Origin: Phyllobacterium lublinensis
GTDB lineage: Bacteria > Pseudomonadota > Alphaproteobacteria > Rhizobiales > Rhizobiaceae
NCBI RefSeq assembly: GCF_020164435.1
Contig: NZ_JAIUDQ010000008.1
Coordinates: forward strand, 1 to 64,000
Length of the DNA: 64,000 bases
Direction: 5' to 3'
The stretch's first letter is position 1; every line of letters starts with the position of its first letter. A program made the translations under genes and the position numbers. The notes under the pieces were generated by a model that had not been told where the DNA came from, ran no database searches, and saw only the letters and a list, made by a program, of their open reading frames with translations. Shown piece by piece: positions 26,914 through 34,130 of the stretch.

Positions 26914-27852
26914 TCATACGACCTTGGATCCCGGCGCTGGAGCCAGCGTTTCGCGTGGCATCTTCGCCGTGATGGGAGAACTGACTGGCAAATCGGCGTT
27001 TGACGCTCCCCTTTTAGTCATCGTGAGGGGCCGGGCCTGCCGGCGCATCAGGCTATATGCATCGCTGCCAAATGAACAGACCAACGCAAGCAGCGCCCAG
27101 GCAGCGATCGACGTCGAAACGGGAGGGTTAACCGTTGGCAAGAGGATGGTGCAGAGCGCCACCATCTGCAAAACGCAGATCGCCTTTCGTCGAAGGGAGG
27201 GCTGGAGCGGTCTTTTCAGCCTGCTGTCGAAGAACTGCGCGGCAACAAAAAGATATCGCATGGCTCCGATGAATATTACCCACCAATCGGCTTTTGCCAT
27301 TGCATAGATCAATAGCGAAAGGCACAGGATAAGCGCTGCGTCGACCTCCATGTCATAACGTGCCCCGAACTCCGAAGTCATTTCAAACCGCCGTGCCAGA
27401 TAGCCATCAAGGCCGTCGAGGCACAGCGCCAAAAGAGATCCCGCAACTACGCCCCATATCCATGAGGTCATTGTCGGGTCGATCAGCCATTCCGTTTCCA
27501 CAAGGAAGCCGGCCATCAAGCAGGTCAAGCCGCCTCTGAGCGCTGTGATGGTATTTGCGGGGCCGAAGCGCTGGTGCGGATATCCCTTTAGCTTGGCGAC
27601 GACCAGCCAGCTACCCAGCAAGTAAGTTCCCATTGTCAGAGCTGCGAAGTACCAGTCGAAATCACCGGCATAGATCAGGGTGATCGAAATGGCCAAAACC
27701 GCTGCGCCAACCAGAGCGAGTATCGTGACCGTGTCCAAAAAGAGTTGTCGTGAGGTGGAAAAATAAGCTGATGGTGCAAGCCCCAACACTGCTGCACGGT
27801 GATAACGATCTTTGTTACAAACCCGAGAACCGAATTCCCGCGGAATCGTCAT
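26914..27852 (-). CDS. CDP-alcohol phosphatidyltransferase family protein
   Basis: A 312-residue integral membrane enzyme. The diagnostic CDP-alcohol motif is complete: D-x2-D-G-x2-A-R in DGLDGYLARR, then G-x3-D-x3-D in GARYDMEVD. About six helices surround it. The family condenses a CDP-linked lipid or alcohol with an alcohol acceptor (glycerol phosphate, serine, inositol). The length exceeds PgsA (about 180-200) because of an extra N-terminal 80 residues with two helices. GGAGGT stands four bases before ATG 27852, which decides against the longer frame. It is divergent from the dehydrogenase gene at 27998 with 145 bases between, a likely shared control region. Confidence 0.85.
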   Translation of the reverse strand: MTIPREFGSRVCNKDRYHRAAVLGLAPSAYFSTSRQLFLDTVTILALVGAAVLAISITLIYAGDFDWYFAALTMGTYLLGSWLVVAKLKGYPHQRFGPANTITALRGGLTCLMAGFLVETEWLIDPTMTSWIWGVVAGSLLALCLDGLDGYLARRFEMTSEFGARYDMEVDAALILCLSLLIYAMAKADWWVIFIGAMRYLFVAAQFFDSRLKRPLQPSLRRKAICVLQMVALCTILLPTVNPPVSTSIAAWALLALVCSFGSDAYSLMRRQARPLTMTKRGASNADLPVSSPITAKMPRETLAPAPGSKVV

Positions 27853-27997
27853 GGTGACCTCCAGGTAGCTGCAGTCAGTGTGCAACAACGGTTCGCCCCT
27901 CGCCTTTCAAATAAAAGTGACAAACCTGCAAGATGGCTGCCTTTATCCGCCGGTGTTAACTGATAGTTTGGGCAGACTCACGCAACGGACGCTCAGG

Positions 27998-28984
27998 ATG
28001 AACCATAGCAACCGGTACAAATCATCGCCACGCGCGCTGTGGATTGAACAACCGGGCATTTGCGCACTGCGCTCTGTGGAACTGCCATCCCTGAATTCCG
28101 AATCAGTCAGCATACGTGCGTGCTTCGGATCGATCAGCCGCGGCACGGAATCGCTTGTGCTGAATGGAAAAGTCCCGCCATCCGAATTTCAAGCAATGGC
28201 TTGTCCATACCAGGATGGCTCGTTTCCATTCCCCGTGAAGTATGGCTATTCCGTCGTCGGTATTGTCGAGGGCGGACCAGCCGAGCTGGTGGGCCGCGCG
28301 GTGTTTTGTCTGCACCCCCATCAATCGCAGTTTGTTGTAAGCGCATCCGATATACATTGCCTGCCCCAATCATTGCCTCCACGTCGTGCGGTATTGGCCG
28401 CAAACATGGAAACAGCCCTCAACGTGATCTGGGATGCAGGCATCCTCCCCGGCGATCGCGTCGTCATACTTGGCGCTGGTGTAGTGGGGCTGCTGACGGC
28501 ATTTCTCGCAACCCAGATCGTCGGGACCGAAGTGCGGCTTGCAGACATAAACCCAGACAGAAATTCCGTCGCTTCGGCCCTTGGCATTGCGTTCATTTCG
28601 CCCGCTGAAGCCCCGCCCGATTGCGACGTGGTGATCAATGTATCGGCCTCCTCCGAGGCACTCGATGTGGCACTGGAATGCGCTGGTTATGAGGGCCGTA
28701 TTGTCGAAGCGAGTTGGTACGGGGACAAGCGCATTGACATTGGTCTTGGCGAAAGGTTTCACTCTCAACGCCTATCCATTGTGAGTTCGCAGGTTGGAGG
28801 GATAGCAGCGACGAGGCGCTCACGCTGGACGTTTGCGAGGCGACTTGGGACCGCAATTTCGTTACTTGCCGATGATAGGCTCGATGTCATGTTTTCTGGC
28901 GAAAGCTCGTTCGACACTTTGGATCGTGATTATCCCGGCATCGTCGCATCGCCGGCCACGCTCTGCCACCGCATTGTCTACTAG
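27998..28984 (+). CDS. Zinc-less MDR-family dehydrogenase
   Basis: A 328-residue member of the medium-chain dehydrogenase superfamily with a Rossmann domain (VVILGAGVVGLLTAFLA). The usual zinc sites are gone: the catalytic GHE position reads KYGYSVVGIVE, and the four-Cys loop is absent. The start of the catalytic domain, SISRGTESLVLNGKVPP, resembles BchC-like and biosynthetic oxidoreductases, which act on cofactors or secondary metabolites rather than small alcohols. ATG 27998 overlaps a weak AGGA; earlier non-ATG starts cannot be excluded. First gene of a four-gene plus-strand group with the PTPS homologue, a glycosyltransferase and a methyltransferase. Confidence 0.75.
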   Translation: MNHSNRYKSSPRALWIEQPGICALRSVELPSLNSESVSIRACFGSISRGTESLVLNGKVPPSEFQAMACPYQDGSFPFPVKYGYSVVGIVEGGPAELVGRAVFCLHPHQSQFVVSASDIHCLPQSLPPRRAVLAANMETALNVIWDAGILPGDRVVILGAGVVGLLTAFLATQIVGTEVRLADINPDRNSVASALGIAFISPAEAPPDCDVVINVSASSEALDVALECAGYEGRIVEASWYGDKRIDIGLGERFHSQRLSIVSSQVGGIAATRRSRWTFARRLGTAISLLADDRLDVMFSGESSFDTLDRDYPGIVASPATLCHRIVY

Positions 28985-29009
28985 AGCAAATAGACAAAAC
29001 TTGCTCTAG
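28981..29009. repeat. Inverted repeat at the dehydrogenase stop codon
   Basis: CTAGAGCAA (28981-28989) and TTGCTCTAG (29001-29009) pair perfectly with an 11-base loop. The stop codon TAG is inside the left arm and the right arm ends just before the PTPS ribosome site AGGAG. It could attenuate transcription or translation of the next gene, or be a decayed repeat; there is no T-run. Confidence 0.55.
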
Positions 29010-29023
29010 GGTCAGGAGTTTAC

Positions 29024-29422
29024 GTGTTTGCAATTGAAGTCCGCGATCACATCATGATCGCCCACAGTTTACCCAGGCCGGTATTTGGTCCTGCCCAAGC
29101 AATGCACGGCGCAACTTTCGTCGTTGACGCTGCTTTCTTCACGAAAGACCTGGACGAAAACGGACTGGCCGTGGATATAGGTCTGGCAACGTCTACGCTG
29201 GCCCAGATACTCAAGCCGCTCAACTATCAAAACCTTGATGAGTTGGAAATCTTCGCCGAGAAGGTTACGACTACCGAAGTCATCTGCAAGCATATATTCG
29301 ATGAACTGACGGTGGCCGTCAGAACGGGGAAACTTGGTGAAGGAGGCGCGCGCATATGCAGGATTCGTGTGCTTCTCAATGAATCCCACATGGCCCGCGG
29401 TTGGTACGAGGCCGATATTTGA
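29024..29422 (+). CDS. PTPS/QueD superfamily protein with altered active site
   Basis: A 132-residue T-fold protein of the 6-pyruvoyl/6-carboxytetrahydropterin synthase group. Recognisable parts are IMIAHSLP, MHGATFVVDAAFF, DENGLAVDIGLATSTLAQILKPLNYQNLDE, TTTEVICKHIFDEL and the C-terminal ES-x5-WY. The canonical C-x3-HGH segment reads A-QAMHGA: the catalytic Cys is Ala and the third zinc His is Ala. This predicts a changed or lost reaction on the dihydroneopterin triphosphate-type substrate. GTG 29024 follows AGGAG by six bases. It sits in a group with a glycosyltransferase, methyltransferase and nearby RibD-C-like reductase, without folE or queC/E. Confidence 0.8.
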   Translation: MFAIEVRDHIMIAHSLPRPVFGPAQAMHGATFVVDAAFFTKDLDENGLAVDIGLATSTLAQILKPLNYQNLDELEIFAEKVTTTEVICKHIFDELTVAVRTGKLGEGGARICRIRVLLNESHMARGWYEADI

Positions 29423-30474
29423 CCAAGAGCATCTATTTCGCATATCCCGGTGACATCCAAGCCAGAACAGGTGGCTACGGTTACGATCGCAAGGTCATTT
29501 CAGAACTGCAAAAGCTCGGATGGGACGTGCAACTCGTTCCGCTTGGTGACGGCTTTCCCTTTCCCACAGCGCCAACACTGACACTGGCAGATGAAAGACT
29601 CTGCGCGCTACGGGAAGGCTCGGTTGTGTTGATCGACGGCCTTGCATTTGGCACGTTTGGCCAGATCGCCCAAAGACTCTCGCAATCACTGAACCTCATA
29701 GCCCTGGTCCACCATCCGCTCGCTTTGGAGGGAGGCTTGACTGCAGAGGCTGCCGCGGGGCTGGCTCACTCCGAAAAACAGGCCCTTTCCTATGCCAGGG
29801 CGATACTGGTTACATCCTCGACAACTCAAAAACAGCTGGTCGAAACGTATGGCGTTCCCGCAAGCAAGGTTACCGTAGCCGTTCCCGGGACTGATCCAGG
29901 TGTTCGTGCCAGGGGGGGCGTCGCCATCCCGCGCATTATCAGCATCGGTTCGATCATCCCTCGCAAGGGACATGACGTCCTTGTTCTGGCGCTTGCGCAG
30001 ATTGCCGATTTACCATGGCAATGCAAGATTATCGGCAGCCGTTCAATGGATGGCGAATACACAATCAAACTCGTGCGGCAAATTGCGAATTGCGGTCTCT
30101 CTGACCGCATAATTCTCGCTGGGCAGGTGGACGACACTCGCTCGGAACTTGCCCACTCGGACATTTTTGCGCTCGCAAGCCGGTATGAAGGTTATGGCAT
30201 GGCCTTTGCAGAAGCTTTGTCCCATGGCTTGCCGATTGTCGCCTGCAGGGCCGGTGCTGTACCGGAAGTTGTTCCCGATGATGCGGGATTGCTCGTTGCC
30301 CCGGATGATCCCCTAGGCTTTGCCGACGCATTGAGACGTCTGCTGGTCAATGAGGATTTGAGAAATACGATGGCTGCTGCTTCGTTTCGTCATGGTGCAT
30401 CGTTGCCCGTGTGGGCCGACACCGCGCAACGATGCGTGACCGCCATTGAGAGCGTGACGAATGACCGGGTTTGA
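29419..30474 (+). CDS. Glycosyltransferase family 4 protein
   Basis: A 351-residue GT-B enzyme. The N-terminal acceptor domain opens SIYFAYPGDIQARTGGYGYDRKVISELQKLGW; the donor domain holds IISIGSIIPRKGHDVLV and SRYEGYGMAFAEALSHGLPIVAC, the EX7E-type nucleotide sugar site, then GAVPEVV. It transfers a sugar with retention of configuration. TTG 29419 overlaps the PTPS stop (TTGA) and is preceded by GAGG at seven bases; 29401 is less likely. In this setting the acceptor may be a small molecule made by the neighbouring enzymes rather than a cell-surface glycan (inference). Confidence 0.85.
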   Translation: MTKSIYFAYPGDIQARTGGYGYDRKVISELQKLGWDVQLVPLGDGFPFPTAPTLTLADERLCALREGSVVLIDGLAFGTFGQIAQRLSQSLNLIALVHHPLALEGGLTAEAAAGLAHSEKQALSYARAILVTSSTTQKQLVETYGVPASKVTVAVPGTDPGVRARGGVAIPRIISIGSIIPRKGHDVLVLALAQIADLPWQCKIIGSRSMDGEYTIKLVRQIANCGLSDRIILAGQVDDTRSELAHSDIFALASRYEGYGMAFAEALSHGLPIVACRAGAVPEVVPDDAGLLVAPDDPLGFADALRRLLVNEDLRNTMAAASFRHGASLPVWADTAQRCVTAIESVTNDRV

Positions 30475-31279
30475 CACCAGTTGGCTCGCTTTGCGCGAGC
30501 CGGTCGACTGTCGTGCGCGCAACGAGGATTTGTTGGGCAAAACGGCGCGATTTATCGCGTCAGATCCCAAGGGTCTAATCGTTGATATTGGCAGCGGAAC
30601 CGGTTCTACCTTTCGCGCCATGGGTTTCCGCATGCCGTCGACACGATGGCGATTGATTGATCATGATCCGCGCTTGCTGGGAGAAGCCGCACGACGGCAT
30701 GTCGGCAACGGCAACATCACCTATGAAATCGCGGATCTCAACCATGTCTCCGCGCTTCCACTGGATGATGCGAACCTCGTGACCGCATCGGCCCTTTTCG
30801 ATCTCTGTTCACGTATTTTCATCGAGGAACTAGCGCAGCGCCTGGTCGGGTTGGGCACGGGGCTCTATGCTGCGTTGAATTACAACGGCGAGATGACATA
30901 TGAAATCGCGCATCCCGAGGATGCAGTGGTCTTGGAGCTCTTCAACTTTCACCAGCGCTCCGACAAGGGATTTGGCGTCGCCCTGGGACCGCAATCGGCC
31001 GATGTCACAAGCGATGTTTTCGCGAGCGCAGGGTACAGTGTGGAGGTCGCCCGGAGCGATTGGGTCATCGACGAAAGGGCAAGCGAACTGCACCAGGCAT
31101 TCGTCGATGGCGTGGCCACTGCGGTTAGCGAAACCGGAAAGCTGCAGTCCGCAAAACTTGCAGACTGGCGGGATTTCCGGCTCAAAGCCATCGGACGGGG
31201 GGGATGTCGTGTAGGCCATACCGATGTGCTTGCCTTACCTCGGACATCGTCTCTCAGGTCTGTTGGTACTGATGTCTGA
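30461..31279 (+). CDS. Class I SAM-dependent methyltransferase
   Basis: A 272-residue methyltransferase with motif I LIVDIGSGTGSTFRAM, a motif II acidic end RLIDHDPRLL, and DANLVTASALFDLCS. The fold is Rossmann-like and soluble. Substrate not readable; the gene overlaps the glycosyltransferase gene by 14 bases, which suggests both enzymes modify the same compound. Its 3' end overlaps the convergent RibD-C-like gene by 26 bases. Confidence 0.82.
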   Translation: MTGFDTSWLALREPVDCRARNEDLLGKTARFIASDPKGLIVDIGSGTGSTFRAMGFRMPSTRWRLIDHDPRLLGEAARRHVGNGNITYEIADLNHVSALPLDDANLVTASALFDLCSRIFIEELAQRLVGLGTGLYAALNYNGEMTYEIAHPEDAVVLELFNFHQRSDKGFGVALGPQSADVTSDVFASAGYSVEVARSDWVIDERASELHQAFVDGVATAVSETGKLQSAKLADWRDFRLKAIGRGGCRVGHTDVLALPRTSSLRSVGTDV

Positions 31280-32033
31280 AGTCGCAATCAAACAGCACGT
31301 CAGTGCCAATATTGTACACGTCGATTTTCGGGCGTTGCGCTTCGGAAAGACTATGAACGGGTGGCAAGCAGATCCCGTTTGGACCAGAACCGATTATCAG
31401 CGGTGCAACTGCGACATGCAGCCGATCCACGACTCCGGCGTCGAGAAATCGCGCAATGGTGCGACGTCCGCCTTCGACCAGAATCGAATTTAACCCCAAT
31501 TTGCGAAGAGCACCGAGAATATCCTCAACGTCCAGCCCGCTTTGCCGTCGGGGGAGCTTGACGGCTTGAGTTCCGTTGATGGTTCGATCGACATCGTCGG
31601 CCTGAATAAGGATGACGCTTTCTCCATCATCATTAAGGAATTTGGCATCCGCGGGAATTTCGCCGTTGCAGTCAATCACAACGCGTATCGGATTGGGTCC
31701 TTTGACCTTGCGCACAGAAAGGCTGGGGTTGTCCGAGATGATTGTTCCGACACCAACAATCACTGCGTCCATCAATGCCCTGCAGCGATGCAGGTGAACG
31801 ATGCCGTCGCTCCCCGATACATTACGCGCATCGCCCGAAGGGGTAGCGACGCGCCCGTCAAGGGATTGGCCGACCTGCGCAAGCACGAACGGTTTTGTAC
31901 GTTCGGCAAGAGGCCGGTACAGGGACATGCATGGGTTGCTATTTGACCCGGCGGGACTCCCGGGGACATGAACCTTGTCGCGTAGATCGAGAAGATGTTT
32001 CCAATCGCGGTCCGATACTTCAACTTTTTGCAT
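31254..32033 (-). CDS. RibD C-terminal/dihydrofolate reductase-like reductase
   Basis: A 259-residue stand-alone reductase domain, as in the C-terminal half of RibD or in archaeal Rib7. Family segments are VLAQVGQSLDGRVAT, HRCRALMDAVIVGVGTIISDNPSLSVR, PIRVVIDC, NSILVEGGRRTIARFLDAGVVDRLHV and PLIIGSG. It should reduce a ribosyl-pyrimidine or pterin-like aldehyde/imine with NADPH. No deaminase domain is present. It starts three bases after the cytochrome b561 stop, so the two are coupled. Housekeeping riboflavin genes are not nearby, which points to a specialised role within this gene group. Confidence 0.85.
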   Translation of the reverse strand: MQKVEVSDRDWKHLLDLRDKVHVPGSPAGSNSNPCMSLYRPLAERTKPFVLAQVGQSLDGRVATPSGDARNVSGSDGIVHLHRCRALMDAVIVGVGTIISDNPSLSVRKVKGPNPIRVVIDCNGEIPADAKFLNDDGESVILIQADDVDRTINGTQAVKLPRRQSGLDVEDILGALRKLGLNSILVEGGRRTIARFLDAGVVDRLHVAVAPLIIGSGPNGICLPPVHSLSEAQRPKIDVYNIGTDVLFDCDFRHQYQQT

Positions 32034-32036
32034 TGC

Positions 32037-32555
32037 CTACAGCATCCTTTGGAAGGTGTCGTCCTGACGCACGATACGGTGAAACAGTGCCCCTGTTATA
32101 TGAAGGCACACGAGGGCGAGAATGGCCCAAGCCGTAAAGGTGTGGAGAATGCTGAAGTAAGGAGCAATAGCCGGCGCACGTCCAACGGGGCTCCAAATGG
32201 GAACTAGGCCAAACCACTGGAGCGGAAAGCCGTGGGCGTTGGTGGCCAGGAAACCGCTTACCGGCATGATTACCAATGCGATGTATAGCAGGACATGCAC
32301 AATCAGGGATAGTTTGCCTGTCCAATCGTCAGCACGCGCAGGCAGAGCATTGGAGGACAACCTCATACCCAAGCGTAGCAACATGAACCAGAGCACCAGA
32401 AAGCCGAATGACTCGTGAAGCATGTAGAAACTGAGCTTAACGTCGTCCTTGAAATATTTGAGCAACATTCCAAGAGGCCATACGGCGAAGACTAGGACAG
32501 CGATGACCCAATGGATAATGCGAAACGAAGGCGCGTAACCCGACGATTGCGTCAT
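32037..32555 (-). CDS. Cytochrome b561 family membrane protein
   Basis: A 172-residue protein with four membrane helices and haem-ligand histidines placed as in bacterial b561 (RIIHWVIA, MLHESFGFLVLWFMLLRLGMR, LIVHVLLYIALVIMPVSGFL, ILHTFTAWAILALVCLHITGALFHR). It transfers electrons at the inner membrane, commonly from quinol. Joined to the RibD-C-like gene by a stop-GCA-ATG junction, it could supply or remove electrons in the same pathway, though b561 genes also turn up alone near unrelated genes. Confidence 0.88.
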   Translation of the reverse strand: MTQSSGYAPSFRIIHWVIAVLVFAVWPLGMLLKYFKDDVKLSFYMLHESFGFLVLWFMLLRLGMRLSSNALPARADDWTGKLSLIVHVLLYIALVIMPVSGFLATNAHGFPLQWFGLVPIWSPVGRAPAIAPYFSILHTFTAWAILALVCLHITGALFHRIVRQDDTFQRML

Positions 32556-32731
32556 ATCGATCCAACTCTTGGCTTCAAATAACCCGCGTCAACCACTACG
32601 ATTTGACCTCCGCCGAACACACGTTTGACGCCCAAGGCTGGGGAGCGAAGCCCGGCGGCAGCGGCAAGTGTCTGTGAATGCCCATGTAATCACTTTATGT
32701 CCTTATACGCCGTCAAACAATGGGAGCACCT

Positions 32732-33304
32732 ATGAGCAAAGAATTCAGCTGGTTAAATCCACCTTCCAATGCCAGTGGCAATGCACGGGAACTAAAGCTC
32801 GCCACAGACGAAAAAACCGACTTCTGGCAGGACACTTTTTATGGATTTCAACGTGATAATGGCCACGCCTATCTGACGCCTGTCACAGGCGATTTCACAG
32901 CCAGAGTTTCATTTCGAGGAGACTATCAACAGCTCTACGATCAAGCCGGCCTGATGCTGCGAATTGACCAGCACAACTGGATCAAAACGGGCATAGAATA
33001 CACCGACGGATTGATGCACTTCAGCGTTGTCGTTACAAATGGTGCGTCTGACTGGTCGGTCATTCCACTACACAGTGCGAGCCCGGACGATGACGTTTCG
33101 GTGCAGCTGACACGCCATGATGACGCCGTTCGGGTGCAATTTTCAGTCAACGGAACGCCATGGCAGTTGGCCCGCTTGGCACCGTTTTCCAAAGCTGACG
33201 CGTCCGTCGGACTGATGGCGTGCTCGCCGGAGCGTGGCGGTTTCGAGGTTATTTTTCGGAACCTCGATGTCGGACCAGCAATTGCCCGCAATCTGCACGA
33301 CTAA
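32732..33304 (+). CDS. DUF1349 concanavalin A-like domain protein
   Basis: A 190-residue protein matching the DUF1349 family: TDFWQDTFYGFQRDNGHAYL, FTARVSFRGDYQQLYDQAGLMLR, NWIKTGIEYTDG, and SVGLMACSPERGGFEV. The fold is a jelly roll of the LamG type and several homologues bind or act near carbohydrates; a yeast relative affects enolase expression. No signal peptide, so cytoplasmic. ATG 32732 has GGGAG five bases upstream. It is convergent with the GntR gene, five bases apart. Confidence 0.85.
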   Translation: MSKEFSWLNPPSNASGNARELKLATDEKTDFWQDTFYGFQRDNGHAYLTPVTGDFTARVSFRGDYQQLYDQAGLMLRIDQHNWIKTGIEYTDGLMHFSVVVTNGASDWSVIPLHSASPDDDVSVQLTRHDDAVRVQFSVNGTPWQLARLAPFSKADASVGLMACSPERGGFEVIFRNLDVGPAIARNLHD

Positions 33305-33309
33305 AGGGG

Positions 33310-34014
33310 TCAGCTTCCAAACAATTCCGGGCGTTTTTCGCGCAGATGCATCAGAAGTTTGCCCATCTGCAATATATGAGCCTCCATCGTCCTGGCGGCT
33401 CGTTCGGGGTCCTTTTCAGCAATCGCTTCTATGATTGCTTCGTGCTCGATCAAGGTCTCCATCATTCGGGTTTCATAATGGAGCAGAAGTCGTCTGACGC
33501 GATCAATCTGACTCCGCTCCTTGGACGCGATCTCGCGCAAGCCGACCAACCCGGCAGCATCACAGATCATATCGTGCAGAGCTTCATCGAGTTCGTAGAA
33601 TTGTTCAAAGTCCAAGCGCTCGGCTGCCCTTCTCTGCTGCTCCAAATTCTGGCGAAAAAGCGTGAGCGTGTCAGGCGTTATGCGCTCGGCCGCCCGCCGG
33701 ATGGCTGCTGTTTCGAGCGCCAAACGGACGAATTGCGCGGTTTCAATCTTGTCCAGCCAGAGTCTTGCAACAAACGTCCCTGTCTGCGGGTAAATCTCGA
33801 CCAGACCCTCATCCGCCAATCGGTTGATTGCGTCGCTCACCGGAGTGCGCGACACGCCAAGTTGGGCGGCAACAATTTCCTTGCGGATGGCTTCTCCTGG
33901 TGACAGCTGCGACGAGATGATCGCCTGACGTAGGATCGTATAGACTTGGTCTTTGCGGGTGACCGAGACGACTTTTTGCTCTCTAAAGATCTTGCCCGAA
34001 GAATGAACCTGCAA
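33310..34014 (-). CDS. GntR-family regulator with FCD domain
   Basis: A roughly 235-residue regulator. The winged helix spans DQVYTILRQAIISSQLSPGEAIRKEIVAAQLGVSRTPVSDAINRLADEGLVEIYPQTGTFV; the C-terminal helical FCD domain carries the metal and ligand pattern YELDEALHDMICDAAG and MRHEAIIEAI-like EHEAIIEAIAEKD. Such proteins usually repress a neighbouring catabolic operon until an organic or sugar acid binds. No ATG is available near the N-terminus: I chose TTG 34014, after GGGGGT; TTG 34077 is the longest alternative. It is divergent from the ABC operon at 34131, the obvious target. Confidence 0.85.
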   Translation of the reverse strand: MQVHSSGKIFREQKVVSVTRKDQVYTILRQAIISSQLSPGEAIRKEIVAAQLGVSRTPVSDAINRLADEGLVEIYPQTGTFVARLWLDKIETAQFVRLALETAAIRRAAERITPDTLTLFRQNLEQQRRAAERLDFEQFYELDEALHDMICDAAGLVGLREIASKERSQIDRVRRLLLHYETRMMETLIEHEAIIEAIAEKDPERAARTMEAHILQMGKLLMHLREKRPELFGS

Positions 34015-34085
34015 GATTACCCCCAAACGGTTCAAGCATTGCGTCGAACCAAGAGTAGGTCGGTTGACACTGATCAAATAACACC

Positions 34086-34095
34086 TAACATGTTA
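34086..34095. promoter_or_regulatory. Palindrome TAACATGTTA between GntR gene and ABC operon
   Basis: A 10-base perfect palindrome (12 with the outer pair C/G mismatched) in the 116-base divergent gap, about 35 bases before the start of the ABC ATPase gene. Position and symmetry suit an operator for the GntR regulator; this is inference. Confidence 0.45.
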
Positions 34096-34130
34096 CACGC
34101 TAGCTGGAAAGAATGTTTTGGAGGAGCATT

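Noticed and set aside
31254..31279. Overlap of methyltransferase and RibD-C genes as a frameshift or error
   Set aside because: Both reading frames are intact with good family ends; convergent overlaps of this size are common.
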